The position numbers and the translations under genes were made by a program. From Nemertoderma westbladi (lineage: Eukaryota > Xenacoelomorpha > Nemertodermatida > Nemertodermatidae): 38,997 bases of DNA. The notes beneath the pieces were generated by a model. The model made no database searches, was not told the origin of the DNA, and worked only from the letters and a program-made list of their open reading frames with translations. Shown here in pieces: positions 9,913-20,419 of this stretch; within the stretch, counting starts at the first letter, position 1; every line of letters begins with the position of its first letter. The DNA lies in the NCBI GenBank assembly GCA_032718475.1, contig JAUCBJ010000529.1, forward strand, positions 1 through 38,997. The letters run 5' to 3'.

Positions 9913-10410
9913 TCATCGTAATAATACCAAGACACACGTCTTATAGGGGAAACGTGGGTGATATTTATTTGGTGTTACATTGCTTCTCTTCAAGAATTCT
10001 AAATATACGTTGGAGTTACCGCGTTTATCAGCTTCTTGAACGTCCTTTCTTTCGAGTCGATTTCGAATAGAATTTTCGCATTCGAATTTCAGTTTATTGT
10101 TACGATTCCGCTGGGTAGGATATTTAAATAATACCATTTCCCTTTTTGTCATATCGTGTAAATCGATAGAATGGCCGGTAGTTAAGAAGTCCATATACGT
10201 ACCATTACGATGCGTATAGCGAGCGGTGAATTTGCTATAGTCCAATTCACGCGTAAGTTGCTCCTGGGACATAGGCGGTTCGACATAACTACCATCGTCC
10301 TCCATAGTAGTTGGATCAGCTTCACCGCGTATCAAGCTATCCACAAACGCTTGTAAAGGTAGAGTATATCTCTCTCTAATACCAAAATCATCTTCTATCA
10401 ACTCCGTCAT
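9913..10410 (-). CDS. Accessory ORF 1 of BEL element 2 (165 residues, function unknown)
   Basis: This is the longer copy of the MTELIED protein. It opens MTELIEDDFGIRERYTL. Its middle part has EPPMSQEQLTRELDYSKF and YTHRNGTYMDFLTTGHSIDL. The C-terminal half is basic (NRLERKDVQEADKRGN, VYLEFLKRSNVTPNKYHPRF). The N-terminal 85 residues align without gaps to element 1's ORF 1. No signal peptide, transmembrane helix, zinc finger or catalytic motif stands out. Position after pol and conservation in a second copy support a real gene of the element. Confidence 0.6.
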   Translation of the reverse strand: MTELIEDDFGIRERYTLPLQAFVDSLIRGEADPTTMEDDGSYVEPPMSQEQLTRELDYSKFTARYTHRNGTYMDFLTTGHSIDLHDMTKREMVLFKYPTQRNRNNKLKFECENSIRNRLERKDVQEADKRGNSNVYLEFLKRSNVTPNKYHPRFPYKTCVLVLLR

Positions 10411-12030
10411 ATCTGTTATATGAGTTTATTAATATTATAATGAGTTTAGCTTTAGGCGAGCGGGCGTCGCTGCCTACCCCTCTCTACCCCCGGACAGTGG
10501 GATCCTCAGCGCCGATGCACCGTTGTCGCGGTGTTTACGCCAATGTAGTAGCAACAGCACGACAACGATAACCGGCACAAGTCACTCCACTGTCCGTCCC
10601 AAAGTCTTGAAATCACTTAAGGTTTTACGGCAGAGTTAAGGTTACTTTCACAATTGCGACTCGCTACTGTAAACACACTTTAGTAGTAACATTCACCTAT
10701 AAACGCACAAATTCCACACAACTGTCTCCAATTGTACACATACAGGCCATTTGTCCGTTAGTCAGTGCCTTCCAGAATGTCACGTTGTTATTGCGTATCC
10801 TTGGATACTAAACAGTGTGCTATGTAATCTCTATGCTAGGCAATGGGACAAGCTTTCTATTGTTCTTTTAACTCGCTTCGAATTTTAGCGTGGGTGTTGC
10901 TATGGTGACATTATGGAAAGCTAGCGGTAGAATTAGAGTAATTCTCATGCATACAGATCTGGGATGCTGTTTAATAGTAATTCTTTAATTGTCAATATCC
11001 TCTTTATGCATGATTTTATAAATTTTATCGGCTATTGACTATATGTTGGAGATTCTCGCACTCTAATGCACTCAATAGGATGAATCTCCGCTCCCGTGAT
11101 CTATTAATTAATGGAATTTTGGGAATGTTATAAATTGCATAAAATGATAATTTATGAAATTCATTTAAGATATGAATTTAAATTTATTCCCGTGAATTTT
11201 ATTATTTGATGGTAAAATTGACACAATTTTATTCCAGAGCATGTCTGGGGACCTAGGATCCTTAATTCTATAAAATTGTCTTTTAAGAGTATCGGTAAGT
11301 GCTGCGATATCTTAATTGACTAGAAATTTTAAAGGATCTGAATTTTACAGATTTTAATAAATATTAAATTAATATTTAAGATGGGCACCGATTTATTCCA
11401 GAACTTGTCTGGGGACATTAACCACTGATTCTAGAATTTGTCTTTCAAGTATATCGGTGGGTGCCGCGATATCTTAATCGACTAGAATTACAGATGGTCA
11501 AAAAGTTTAACAGATTTATTTGCGTTTTACGCTACTGTTAGAGGGACATCACGCTACTATATGTATTATTTAATATAAGGTAGAAGAGCAATATCGCACG
11601 AAGCAATGTCAGTGTGAAGAGGCAAGTCGTTTCCAAGGTCTACCCAGAGCTTGGTTTAGCCGAGACACGAGGATCTGAACTTTGCATTCCTAATACTCTG
11701 CCTACCAATAATACCTAAATATAGTAGGAGCTTTATTGTACTTTAATAAGTACGGACATGTCATCTTACTATAGTCTCGCATTTATAATATAATACGGAC
11801 AGTAAGGAAAGAGAAAAGAATTATTTCTCGCCGTCGCACTAGATATATTATATGTAATTACGTAATAAACACTAATATATTGCACTAATCTACTAAATAA
11901 TCTAAAATAACATTCTACTAAATAAAATTAAATAAAACGATTATAATAAAATACATAATAATCCATACATAAATATAAAATAATAAAAAAAATATAAAAT
12001 AATATAGTCACACACCCACTCCATATATAA
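10411..12030 (-). other. Non-coding start of the 3' region of BEL element 2
   Basis: This is the inverted counterpart of 4342-5969, including the two diverged blocks with GATATCTTAAT(C/T)GACTAGAA and the GC-rich stretch before the accessory ORF. No gene is visible. Confidence 0.72.
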
Positions 12031-15000
12031 TTACGTTATGGAGTCCCTAGATCTTTGTCGAATTAGGGAAGTGGTCGTAGGAAGAGTATCTTGCCTTCCA
12101 TGGTTTCCGGACAGTTTTCGGTCTCTTTCCAGTAAACCTAAGCGACCAGCTGGGCGATTAGGCTGTCGTGTTACTTCCTCCGCTCCCTTGGCCTGTCTAT
12201 GCTCCGCCGTGGTAAGATGAGGAGGCCATTCATCTTCTTCTTTACTTAGGGAGTCGGGTCCACCTAACCAGCCGGGAGTATCTATCCGTTCTTGAGGAGT
12301 TGCTCCTCTGGAAGCGATGTCGGCTAGATTAATCATCTCGGGGCGATGTCTCCATTGATCTACATTGGAGTTAATATCGTCATTATCTGAGGAGTATGGT
12401 GTTCCCTCAGTGGGTTCGTCCACTTCACTGCTCCCCTCTTCCCAATCCTTTACTTGAAGTAGCCGGTCTTGTGGCAATCTTTCTTCAAGAGTTCTGCGGG
12501 AAGGGCCAGTAAAGTACCAACCTACTCTAGTTCTTACCGCATAAGTTTGTAATGGCTGCGGTTGAGCAGGCCGTTTCTCCAATGTCTCGAGCGCCTCATG
12601 CGCGTTTTGGCCGATGAGGATTTGCACTCCAGGATAATCGGTTTGGAATCGAGGTATCTCAAGATGTTGGATGCTCTCGTCCTCGTCCCAGTTATAAGGT
12701 TCTACTTGGGTAGTAGCGAAGTTCTTTATTGCCACCATTTTTACTGACCTTATACTTTGTTCTCCTAATTTATCCTGTGGGGTGGACAACGCACCTATAT
12801 AGTAATCTGCCGTTATGGTAGATTTCCAAACTTGCATAATTCCGGACATATTTAACTTAGTTCGGAATTTGGGTTGTCCAGCAAAGATGTCCTCGGCTAG
12901 TTCTTTGTCGATGAATGTTCCTGTACTGCCGGAGTCAAGGAGGGCATTCACTATGTAACTCTTATTAGGACCGTGAACTCTTACCTGTACCACAGGAAAT
13001 TCTCGTATTCCTACGTGGGAGGTTGGAGCTTTCCAAGATGGTTGTCTGTCAAAGGTGGTTGGGGGGAACTCCGTGTCGGTGTCTTTTTCGTACGTAAGTG
13101 CTCGATACACTGCGGTATTTATTAGATAACAGGATTCGTTGGCATCGGAGAATTTGTCCGTATAGAATCCTTCCCACTCAGAACTTTGGTCAGTGTCGTT
13201 CACATCACTGAATTGGACATGTGATTTGGGCTCACTTACCTGACTCGGGCTGTTTCGTTCGAATTCCGTGTGCAACAAGCTATGATGTTTCGCGCCGCAC
13301 TTAGCACACCTTGCGTCAGAGTAACAGGTTCGCCGCTGGTGTCCGCGTCTGAGACAGTTATAACACAACCGCTTATCCCACAGGACTCCACGTCTATCTG
13401 CCAGGGATTTCTTTAGGAATTCTGCACACGCACTCAAACGGTGGGGCCCGTCGCACAGCGCACATTTTGGTTTGATGTTACTCACTTTACCTTGGGTAAT
13501 GTTATGCACTTTCGCTCGTTCTTCGGGCTTTCTTACCTGAATTCTGTTGGGAGACTGAGGAGGGGTCTTGGCAACCTGTTCTCTCCTATCATTGGTTCGA
13601 GACTTGTATTTACTTACGTCTTTTGGGGTTTTGTGGTCATAGTAAGATCTTGCTGTGTCTTTCCCGCTGTCCTCATGGGAGGTCTGGCTTTCGCCCTCGT
13701 CTGTATAACACACGGGTATTATTCTTTTCCTAGAAACGGGTTTCTCACTTACCTGATTTTCCGATGTTTTCTCTCTGGACTGCTTTATGAGTTGTAATTT
13801 GACCTCACCGTCTAGGAATGACATGAGATCAGCCATGCTAGGGCTCCGTCGTTGTTGCTCCATCATATACAACACTTTCTTGTCCCAGCGAGTACATACT
13901 CCACCCTTTGGTAAAGTAGAGACTATGGCTCCAATAACCATGGAACTCTGATATTCATGAGACTTACCTAACCAATCCAATTGTCTACAGATCTCCTGAA
14001 TCTCATCGGAAAACTCTATAATCCCGCTACTAAGGAACTTTCGGGGGGCTACTAGTTTTGCATACAAATACTTAGCGATGTTATCCTTATTACCATACCT
14101 GGTGTTTAATGTATCCCAAACTTGTCTTAATCCATTTGGATGTCCAATAAACTTCAACGCCATTAACTTGGGAGGTCCTTCCAAACATTTGATGAGGAAT
14201 CTCAGTTTCTCTCCGCTAGATAGTACAGAGTTCTGTATGCTATCTTCGTAATATTCATTAAAAGGTAACCATTTCATCTCATCTCCATTGAATTTGACGA
14301 TTTCTCCCACTTTGACCGCTTGGCGGGCTTCTGTTCTAGCCATCTGACGCGTAAAGCTTTCTTGGGCCATCGTGTTATTTAATATCGAATTATCGGTATA
14401 TAAATTTCTCGGATTATTATCAGGTCTATAGGGAATATCATTACAAACAGGTTTATAATCACCCTTAATAGGGTTTGCTATAGGAGTTTCTACTTCGCTA
14501 GCAGTATAGATGCGTGTAGGCTCCACACCTTGCGCATGAAATACTTCAGGCCTAACAGGTTGACACATTGTTACAGGGGGTGTTGGTATGCCCCTTTTTA
14601 CATTTACTAATTTATCGCGTTCTAGCGCGATACTTTGCTGCACTTCTTGTAGCTCCAACCTACTTTCCCTGACAGTTCCCTTGAACTGGTGGACCGTCTC
14701 CTGCATCTGTCCGAGCAGGACGTTCATCCCTTTTCGTCCCTCCTCCTCCCACTCGACCGCCGAAACGGGAGTTGCCAACGTTGTGGCGGGCGGGCGAGGG
14801 ACTACGGGCGACCAATCCATTCGCTTGGAGTCCATGACAGGAACCATTTCAGGGGCTGTTCTACTAGGCACTGATAGTTTCGTGCTATGTAAAGGGAATT
14901 TAGAGGTTGCTCCCTGGAATACAGGTGTCTCTAGCACCGAAGTGGTGGCTTCGAGAACAGGCCTAATTATTTCAGGCTCATCTGTTATAGTAGGGAGTCT

Positions 15001-16695
15001 ACTTACAGTAACAATTCGGTCTGTGTGTTCTGTACTACTTACGGCTGTGCTAGCTAGTTGTCTTCTAACAGCTGGAGGTAAATCAGGCAATTTCTGACGG
15101 GGAGACGTTCTTTTACGCCTACTTAGACGAGATCTATTTCCTCCACCTTCAGGGTCGGTGGTGTCTCCTTCCTCCGATGATGTATAGCCCTGTCGTTTGG
15201 AAGTAGATCGACTCATCATCTGCATTCGACTATCCGTTAACCGTTTATTTATACTATCTTGACTTTCCTGAATATTTTCCAACGCTAGCTGGGCGATCTC
15301 GTCAGACGCTCTCCTTTCTGCTTCTGCCAATGCCTCCGCCGCTTTTCTTTCTGCCTCTGCCGCTGCTGCTGCTACCTTTCTTTCTGCTTCTGCCGCTGCC
15401 GCTGCTGCCTTTCTTTCTGCTTCTGCCTCTGCCTCTGCTGCCTTTCTTTCTGCTTCTGCTTCTGCCTCTGCTGCCTTTCTTTCTGCTTCCACTGCCGCTG
15501 CCGCTTTTGCCGCTGCTGCTGCTTTTCGATCCTCTATCTGTTTTTTCTTGACTTGTTCTTCCTGGGTTCTAGCGATGCGGAGTTGTTCATCAAATTTAGC
15601 TTGGTTTGCAGCTAACATTTCAGTATCAATTGCGTCCAACACATGCTTGGTTCCTTCACTATTAGGGGAAAGTCCAGCCAGCCGTCTTCTAAACTCCTCG
15701 TCTCCTAGGAATCTCTGATAGTCTGACAGATAGATATCAATGTCGTCTCTCGGTCGCGGTCTCTCTGCTGTCACTTCACTTTCCACTTGAGAAAAGGTGG
15801 CATCGGTTGATTCTTCGTAGGTTGGTTGCTCAGCCAACCGGGATTTCCACTGGGCTGTTTCTTGAACTTTGAGACCTACCCGCTGGAACCAAGTCTTGAC
15901 AGCAACTTGCAGCGACGTGTCCTGCCTTCTTTTGGAAGTTTCCTCAAAGGCCGATAGGATCAGTCTAATGCGTAGGGTTCTTTCACGTACTTGATAAAGC
16001 AGCTCTTCCTGCTCTTGAGGTCCTTTTGGTTGTCGAAACAGTTGTTCCTCTAGTCTCTCTAAGGAGCCGAAGAATCCCTGCACATATCCTGCTGCCGACC
16101 TCTTCCAAACAGCTGGATCCATAGTATCTTTAGTCACTCCCATCCGGTATATGTCTTCCCAAGTAGCTTCTGACAAATCTAACGGGAATCCGGGTCCGGG
16201 AAAGTTCCATTGTGACTCGACAATAGACATCAATTCTTCCCTTGCGTATCCCGCATAACTATCCTGGGTCGATCGCTTATTTCTCGCCCAATCGCCTTGG
16301 TGTTCCTCCACCGCAATCAAGATCGTAGTTAGTACTGAGGCTGGAAGAGTGAGAAGGGGATCCGAGTAAGCTGTATCCATCATCTTCACTCCGCATTCGG
16401 GGGTCAGCTCTACAGTATCCGAACTACTGGAGCTATCGGGTCGCTGGGAACTAGGTTCTTGACCAAGATGTGGCTGCGATAGAACAGCTGCCTCTTGGTT
16501 CCGTTTGACCTGGGCCCGAGTGCCTATGATAGACCTATGGTGGATTAGCCTAGGGTCTGATACTACGGGAGGGATGACCTTTCTTTCAGTAGGAGGTGAA
16601 CTGAACTCTTTTCTTAATCGTTCCACACTCCTATCTTTGTCACAGATGGTTATATCGAGTAGACTATCCGACAGGTTTTGTTGTGTGTCAGACAT
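12031..16695 (-). CDS. Gag-protease polyprotein of BEL element 2, RT and integrase removed in frame
   Basis: One open frame of 1554 residues starts at ATG 16695. The N-terminal 370 residues have no recognised fold. An Ala/Glu/Lys-rich repeat follows at about 380-470 (AEAERKAAEAEAEAERKAA), predicted as a long coiled coil. A DUF1759-like gag region lies at about 795-940 (KWLPFNEYYEDSI, LIKCLEGPPKLMAL, WDTLNTRYGN). Zinc-finger cysteines and histidines lie at about 1076-1141 (CALCDGPH, CYNCLRRGHQRRTC, CAKCGAKHH). The aspartic protease DSG is at residue 1254. At about residue 1441 the sequence jumps from the post-protease linker to the end of RNase H (WRHRPEMINLADIASRGA). At about 1508 it jumps to the last residues of pol (NRPAGRLGLLERDRKLSGN). 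Both junctions keep the frame. The product would be a Gag-protease needing RT and integrase from another copy. Confidence 0.88.
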   Translation of the reverse strand: MSDTQQNLSDSLLDITICDKDRSVERLRKEFSSPPTERKVIPPVVSDPRLIHHRSIIGTRAQVKRNQEAAVLSQPHLGQEPSSQRPDSSSSSDTVELTPECGVKMMDTAYSDPLLTLPASVLTTILIAVEEHQGDWARNKRSTQDSYAGYAREELMSIVESQWNFPGPGFPLDLSEATWEDIYRMGVTKDTMDPAVWKRSAAGYVQGFFGSLERLEEQLFRQPKGPQEQEELLYQVRERTLRIRLILSAFEETSKRRQDTSLQVAVKTWFQRVGLKVQETAQWKSRLAEQPTYEESTDATFSQVESEVTAERPRPRDDIDIYLSDYQRFLGDEEFRRRLAGLSPNSEGTKHVLDAIDTEMLAANQAKFDEQLRIARTQEEQVKKKQIEDRKAAAAAKAAAAVEAERKAAEAEAEAERKAAEAEAEAERKAAAAAAEAERKVAAAAAEAERKAAEALAEAERRASDEIAQLALENIQESQDSINKRLTDSRMQMMSRSTSKRQGYTSSEEGDTTDPEGGGNRSRLSRRKRTSPRQKLPDLPPAVRRQLASTAVSSTEHTDRIVTVSRLPTITDEPEIIRPVLEATTSVLETPVFQGATSKFPLHSTKLSVPSRTAPEMVPVMDSKRMDWSPVVPRPPATTLATPVSAVEWEEEGRKGMNVLLGQMQETVHQFKGTVRESRLELQEVQQSIALERDKLVNVKRGIPTPPVTMCQPVRPEVFHAQGVEPTRIYTASEVETPIANPIKGDYKPVCNDIPYRPDNNPRNLYTDNSILNNTMAQESFTRQMARTEARQAVKVGEIVKFNGDEMKWLPFNEYYEDSIQNSVLSSGEKLRFLIKCLEGPPKLMALKFIGHPNGLRQVWDTLNTRYGNKDNIAKYLYAKLVAPRKFLSSGIIEFSDEIQEICRQLDWLGKSHEYQSSMVIGAIVSTLPKGGVCTRWDKKVLYMMEQQRRSPSMADLMSFLDGEVKLQLIKQSREKTSENQVSEKPVSRKRIIPVCYTDEGESQTSHEDSGKDTARSYYDHKTPKDVSKYKSRTNDRREQVAKTPPQSPNRIQVRKPEERAKVHNITQGKVSNIKPKCALCDGPHRLSACAEFLKKSLADRRGVLWDKRLCYNCLRRGHQRRTCYSDARCAKCGAKHHSLLHTEFERNSPSQVSEPKSHVQFSDVNDTDQSSEWEGFYTDKFSDANESCYLINTAVYRALTYEKDTDTEFPPTTFDRQPSWKAPTSHVGIREFPVVQVRVHGPNKSYIVNALLDSGSTGTFIDKELAEDIFAGQPKFRTKLNMSGIMQVWKSTITADYYIGALSTPQDKLGEQSIRSVKMVAIKNFATTQVEPYNWDEDESIQHLEIPRFQTDYPGVQILIGQNAHEALETLEKRPAQPQPLQTYAVRTRVGWYFTGPSRRTLEERLPQDRLLQVKDWEEGSSEVDEPTEGTPYSSDNDDINSNVDQWRHRPEMINLADIASRGATPQERIDTPGWLGGPDSLSKEEDEWPPHLTTAEHRQAKGAEEVTRQPNRPAGRLGLLERDRKLSGNHGRQDTLPTTTSLIRQRSRDSIT
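15440..15540 (-). repeat. Ala/Glu-rich coding repeat within gag
   Basis: TTTCTTTCTGCTTCTGC-type units of about 39 bp recur from roughly 15300 to 15540 and encode AEAERKAA heptad-like repeats. Such repeats change copy number easily. The antisense Leu/Pro-rich ORF over them is an artefact. Confidence 0.6.
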
Positions 16696-17924
16696 GTTTA
16701 GTTATACAGTTGAATGCCTACTGCTATAGTTACAGTTAAAGCAAGTCTAGTAATTCAGTAGGACTGTTGGCCTAGTACCGGTAATTAATTACAATATATT
16801 AGGATACCGGTATACACTTATAAATATAATATATATAAGTATTGCAGACTAGGTTTGTCACAGAATACCAGTATATAATTTCAGTGCAAATATATACAAC
16901 TATATAATAAGCCTATTATAGATACCGGTATATCAATTATTTAGGATAATTGAATTTCTGAAATTATAAGGTTACTTAGTTACTAGGGTTTACTCTATTA
17001 CCGTTATTTTAGCAGTAGTCCAACTGATATTAAGACCTAATTGTTGTATGACAGGCCTACTAGTTTATAGATCTTTTAAGTTGATTTATAATATATATAT
17101 ATATATACCCTGATAAGGGGTTTTGTTACAATACTGAAATAGATGTTACTATTTCTGGGAAATAATCACTACACAGAAGCTGTGCGCTCTCAGTGAAGTG
17201 CTACTTATGGGACACTAAAACAAATAATTCTACTGGCCTACGTTACTTATCTACGAATTACTTACAGTATTGTTGAGATTACAATCTCTAATAAACACAC
17301 GAAAAACGATACGTACGAATTTTTAGGGCAATTTAACAGGGAAACTACGAACCAGTCTAACAAAGGGTTAGAACTTCTGGTTATTACAACGGATAGGATA
17401 CTACGGTATTTGAAAATAATAAGCAGAAGTAATATACTGCGTTGTCCAGATAGAAAAATACCACCGCCTGACGACCTACAGCCGTATCGCTATAGGTACT
17501 ACGTTATGTATCACGGAGTGTTCCTACCTAGAAGTTAATAGAGCTAACGAACGTGCCTATCAACCACTTTACAACACAAATATAATGCCTACACTAATTA
17601 CTCTCGGAAAGCACTGTACACTAAACCCTAAATTAAGTTCAAGTACTTGTAAAACAGATAACCAGCAGTTAAATATACTTGAACAGTTAAAAGAACCACA
17701 GCATCTGCTGGAGTGACCGGGGCACAAAGTCACCAGTCTTTACCTACGCCAAGCAGCCCGTGTAGTACCGGGGTTAATTTAACTATAACGGTATGTATAA
17801 CAAACACAATTACTGTAGGAATAAACTTGGGGACATGAATGTTGCGAGTAATCGCATAAACTCTGAATAATAAATATTACGCTACCCGTACAGAATACTC
17901 AAATAAAATACAAACTAAATGTTG

Positions 17925-18440
17925 GCAGACTACTATCAAGCCTAAACAAACTACAGTATGTGCAGATTCCGAAACTGTTAGTTAGTATGCGTGCTAACAC
18001 GGTAGTACGACTTATTCTTTAGAAGGGGGTTGATCTTACAACTACGAGTTGCCCCAACTTACTAACTGGCACTTTATCAGACTTACTCTACACACGCAGC
18101 AATTCCTTCAGACCCAACAACAGCCAGACAACAATCCAGCCTACAAAATATCTGAATAATATTACGGTACCTGAACAGACTATACAAACAATACAGGATA
18201 AACGCCGACGGACTACTATCAAGCCTAAATAAACTACAGTATATGCAGATTCCGAAATTGTTAGTTAGTATGCGTGCTAATACGGTAGTACGACTTATTC
18301 TTTAGAAGGGGGTTGACCTTACAACTACGAGTTGCCCCAACTTACTAACTGGCACTTTATCAGACCAACTCTACACACGCTGTAATCTTCAAGCCTAACA
18401 ACAGTCAGACAACAGTCCAGCCTACAATGATCTGAACAAT
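17925..18440. repeat. Tandem duplication, period about 284 bp
   Basis: Two copies begin ACTACTATCAAGCCTAAA (near 17929 and 18212) and share GTTAGTTAGTATGCGTGC, GGTAGTACGACTTATTC and the following CAACTTACTAACTGGCAC. They differ at only a few sites in the shared core. Confidence 0.85.
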
Positions 18441-18609
18441 CTGAGCAGACTTACTCGTCTTCTGCTCAATATTAACTTACATGCAAATAAGAACTGACAG
18501 AAATAGACCTAAGTAAAATCCCAATAAAAACCAGGCTTCCCCGATTTAATATCGAGACCAACCGGTATACAATAATCAAAATCGAATAATACTAATGTAC
18601 TTATACAGC

Positions 18610-18740
18610 AGTACCGGTTATGACAGTTGGGCCTACTGACCTACAGAAGTACCGGTTCTGGCAGTTGGACCTACGGACCTACAGCAGTACCGGTTCTGGC
18701 AGTTGGGCCTACTGACCTACAGAAGTACCGGTTCAGGTTT
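18610..18740. repeat. 38-bp minisatellite, 3.4 units
   Basis: Units start at 18610, 18648, 18686 and 18724 with AGTACCGGTT and include CAGTTGG(G/A)CCTAC. Confidence 0.92.
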
Positions 18741-18800
18741 ACCGGTCGACCGGTACTTTGCAACCTTATTGCTTACTGCAATAAGATCAATAACTGTTAT

Positions 18801-20035
18801 TGTACGCGCTTTTGGAAGACCTTCAGCAGTTTAACCTGCCAAAATTTATATGTCTTTAGTTGGTAAATTGACTTTATGAGATGACAAAGATTTAATACAA
18901 AATAAATACAACATTAGCCGAAGCCAGCCTATGCGCGTTCATTCACCCGATGGTTCCACCCGGGAGACTGGATTCGTATGCTTAGATTTATTGCAGTGAA
19001 GCCTACATGTATTATTCGATTGATCACTAATATATAATCTCTGACAAATATTATTCACTTTCTGGAAATATTAGCAGTTCCTTTAGGACGTGGCGCTCTA
19101 TCTATGTAAACAGAGCTATGACTTATACTAAACACAACGATATGGCTTAGAATTCACGTATGAGACGCATTATTTAGGAAATGCTTAGTTATCAGCCACA
19201 ATCATACACACTACCGGTACCGCACAATACTGCTCACTGGTTTGCCGACAGTTACTGACTTTGATCACACATAAAGAGAACAGCAATTGACTCATGTAGT
19301 GGCTATCAAATAGCATTATATTCACTACAAACCACGATAACATAAGTCGCAATCGCTATGTAACCTGTCTCTCTAACCTGTAGTGTATCAAGAAGATTGG
19401 GAAATTTGGGTTATTTCTCGATATTCTTCAACTAATAACATCCAACTAACTGACACAAATAATTACAAACAGTAAAGCAGTAAGACGGTAGGTTAAGATA
19501 TGATGTGTTAAGATATGAACCAAACTTAATCAAACTGATAACAGTTATACGCTCTATAATCTTAAGCCTACTAATGTTTCTCATAAAGTCTGAAAACAAG
19601 TGATTCCAGAGCCGTTCTTGTGGCCTAGAATAAAACCAACACTGACTCGCCCAGCACAAATCCGTAGAATGTCTTCACAGGTAAAGGGTAAATCGCCCTG
19701 ATTGGCTGTTAAGCGGAACAAAGAAACCATGTGTCCAATGGCCCCTTCCACGTCAGCAGTCAGCTGGTAGATGTCGTAATCTGAATCCTTCCCACGACAT
19801 GGTGATAGAGAAAATGCCGTATTGCGGGTTTTTGTACCTTACTATGTCCGCTAAAGCATACATCCAGAAGAATTACTTTTATGTCCGTTAAAAACACCTA
19901 TACGGTACTTTGCGGGCCAGGGAACGGATTATATCCGTAAACGCTTTTACAGTAGGTTTTAGAGTATTTGAGCGCACGGGGGAATAACTGGATTGCGGAG
20001 CTAAGTGCCAGTTCTATCCCACAGAAGCTTTTACA
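18801..20035 (-). repeat. 5' LTR of BEL element 2
   Basis: On the minus strand it begins TGTAAAAGCTTCTGTGGG (20035) and ends GCGCGTACA (18801), 1235 bp. The first 400 bp recur at 8586-8985. The inner 600 bp correspond to the inner half of element 1's LTR. TGTAAAAGC occurs a second time about 90 bp inside, showing a small internal U3 duplication. Confidence 0.87.
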
Positions 20036-20419
20036 TGCATCTTTCTGATTTCTCAACTCTTACCCCAGTCTTACCTACTGAAATTCTCCGTTGACTATCA
20101 TTAGTAAAAGGTTTGAGAAATGATACCCAGTTTGAGAAATAATATTCAGAATGAGATAGGGACCTTAGAACCCCGGTATGTGTGATGGTGGTAAAGTCAT
20201 TAGTGAGTATATTATCTATCGCCGTTGCACTATGTTCGGTTATTAGAGTAGGTTTATTTACCAGTGGTACAAAAAAATTTTGATTTAATATTTTTCAAGG
20301 AAATTTTGCGGTTGAGGACAATCATTTGCATGTAGAACATTTATATTGAAATCGCCAGTAATATAACATATTTTCCTTCATTATTTATTTTTTCTAAGTC
20401 CGTTTTCAAGCATTCCAAA
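20036..20419 (-). pseudogene. LINE endonuclease fragment, downstream part
   Basis: On the minus strand, from 20419, this encodes an APE-type endonuclease segment: LECLKTDLEKINNEGKYVI, then GDFNINV in a shifted frame, then KPTLITEHSATAIDNILTND. GDFN and the SATAIDNI region are typical of CR1/Jockey/L2 endonucleases. It is cut at 20035 by element 2's LTR. It continues the fragment at 21539-21850 across the solo LTR. Confidence 0.72.

Larger units (their letters stand above)
16696..18800 (-). other. 5' leader of BEL element 2
   Basis: These 2.1 kb lie between the inner end of the 5' LTR and the gag ATG. No gene is visible. It contains a tandem duplication of about 284 bp (17925-18440), a 38-bp minisatellite (18610-18740), an (AT)n run near 17089-17106 and many ACCGGT sites. 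The bases next to the LTR (minus strand ATAACAGTTATTG) do not begin with TGG, so I do not see a standard tRNA primer site. Confidence 0.7.
8586..20035 (-). mobile_element. BEL/Pao LTR retrotransposon, element 2 (RT/integrase-deleted)
   Basis: On the minus strand the order is 5' LTR, a 2.1-kb leader, gag-protease ORF, a 3' region of about 3 kb, polypurine tract and 3' LTR. It belongs to the same family as element 1. RT, RNase H and most of integrase are gone, yet the long ORF remains open. The near-identical LTR segments point to a recent insertion. The base after the 5' LTR at 20035 returns to interrupted LINE sequence. The expected duplication would be TGCAT (20036-20040), whose partner is outside the window. 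Confidence 0.88.

Noticed and set aside
14588-15097. 169-codon plus-strand ORF
   Set aside because: It lies wholly inside the 1554-codon Gag frame on the other strand and shows no family motif.
15330-15551. Leu/Pro-rich ORF on the plus strand
   Set aside because: It is the antisense of the Ala/Glu repeat in the minus-strand Gag.
17925-18740. CRISPR array
   Set aside because: Adjacent tandem repeats without unique spacers, in a eukaryotic retroelement leader.
18627-18866. 79-codon ORF in the BEL leader
   Set aside because: Its first half is the 38-bp minisatellite and it has no counterpart elsewhere.
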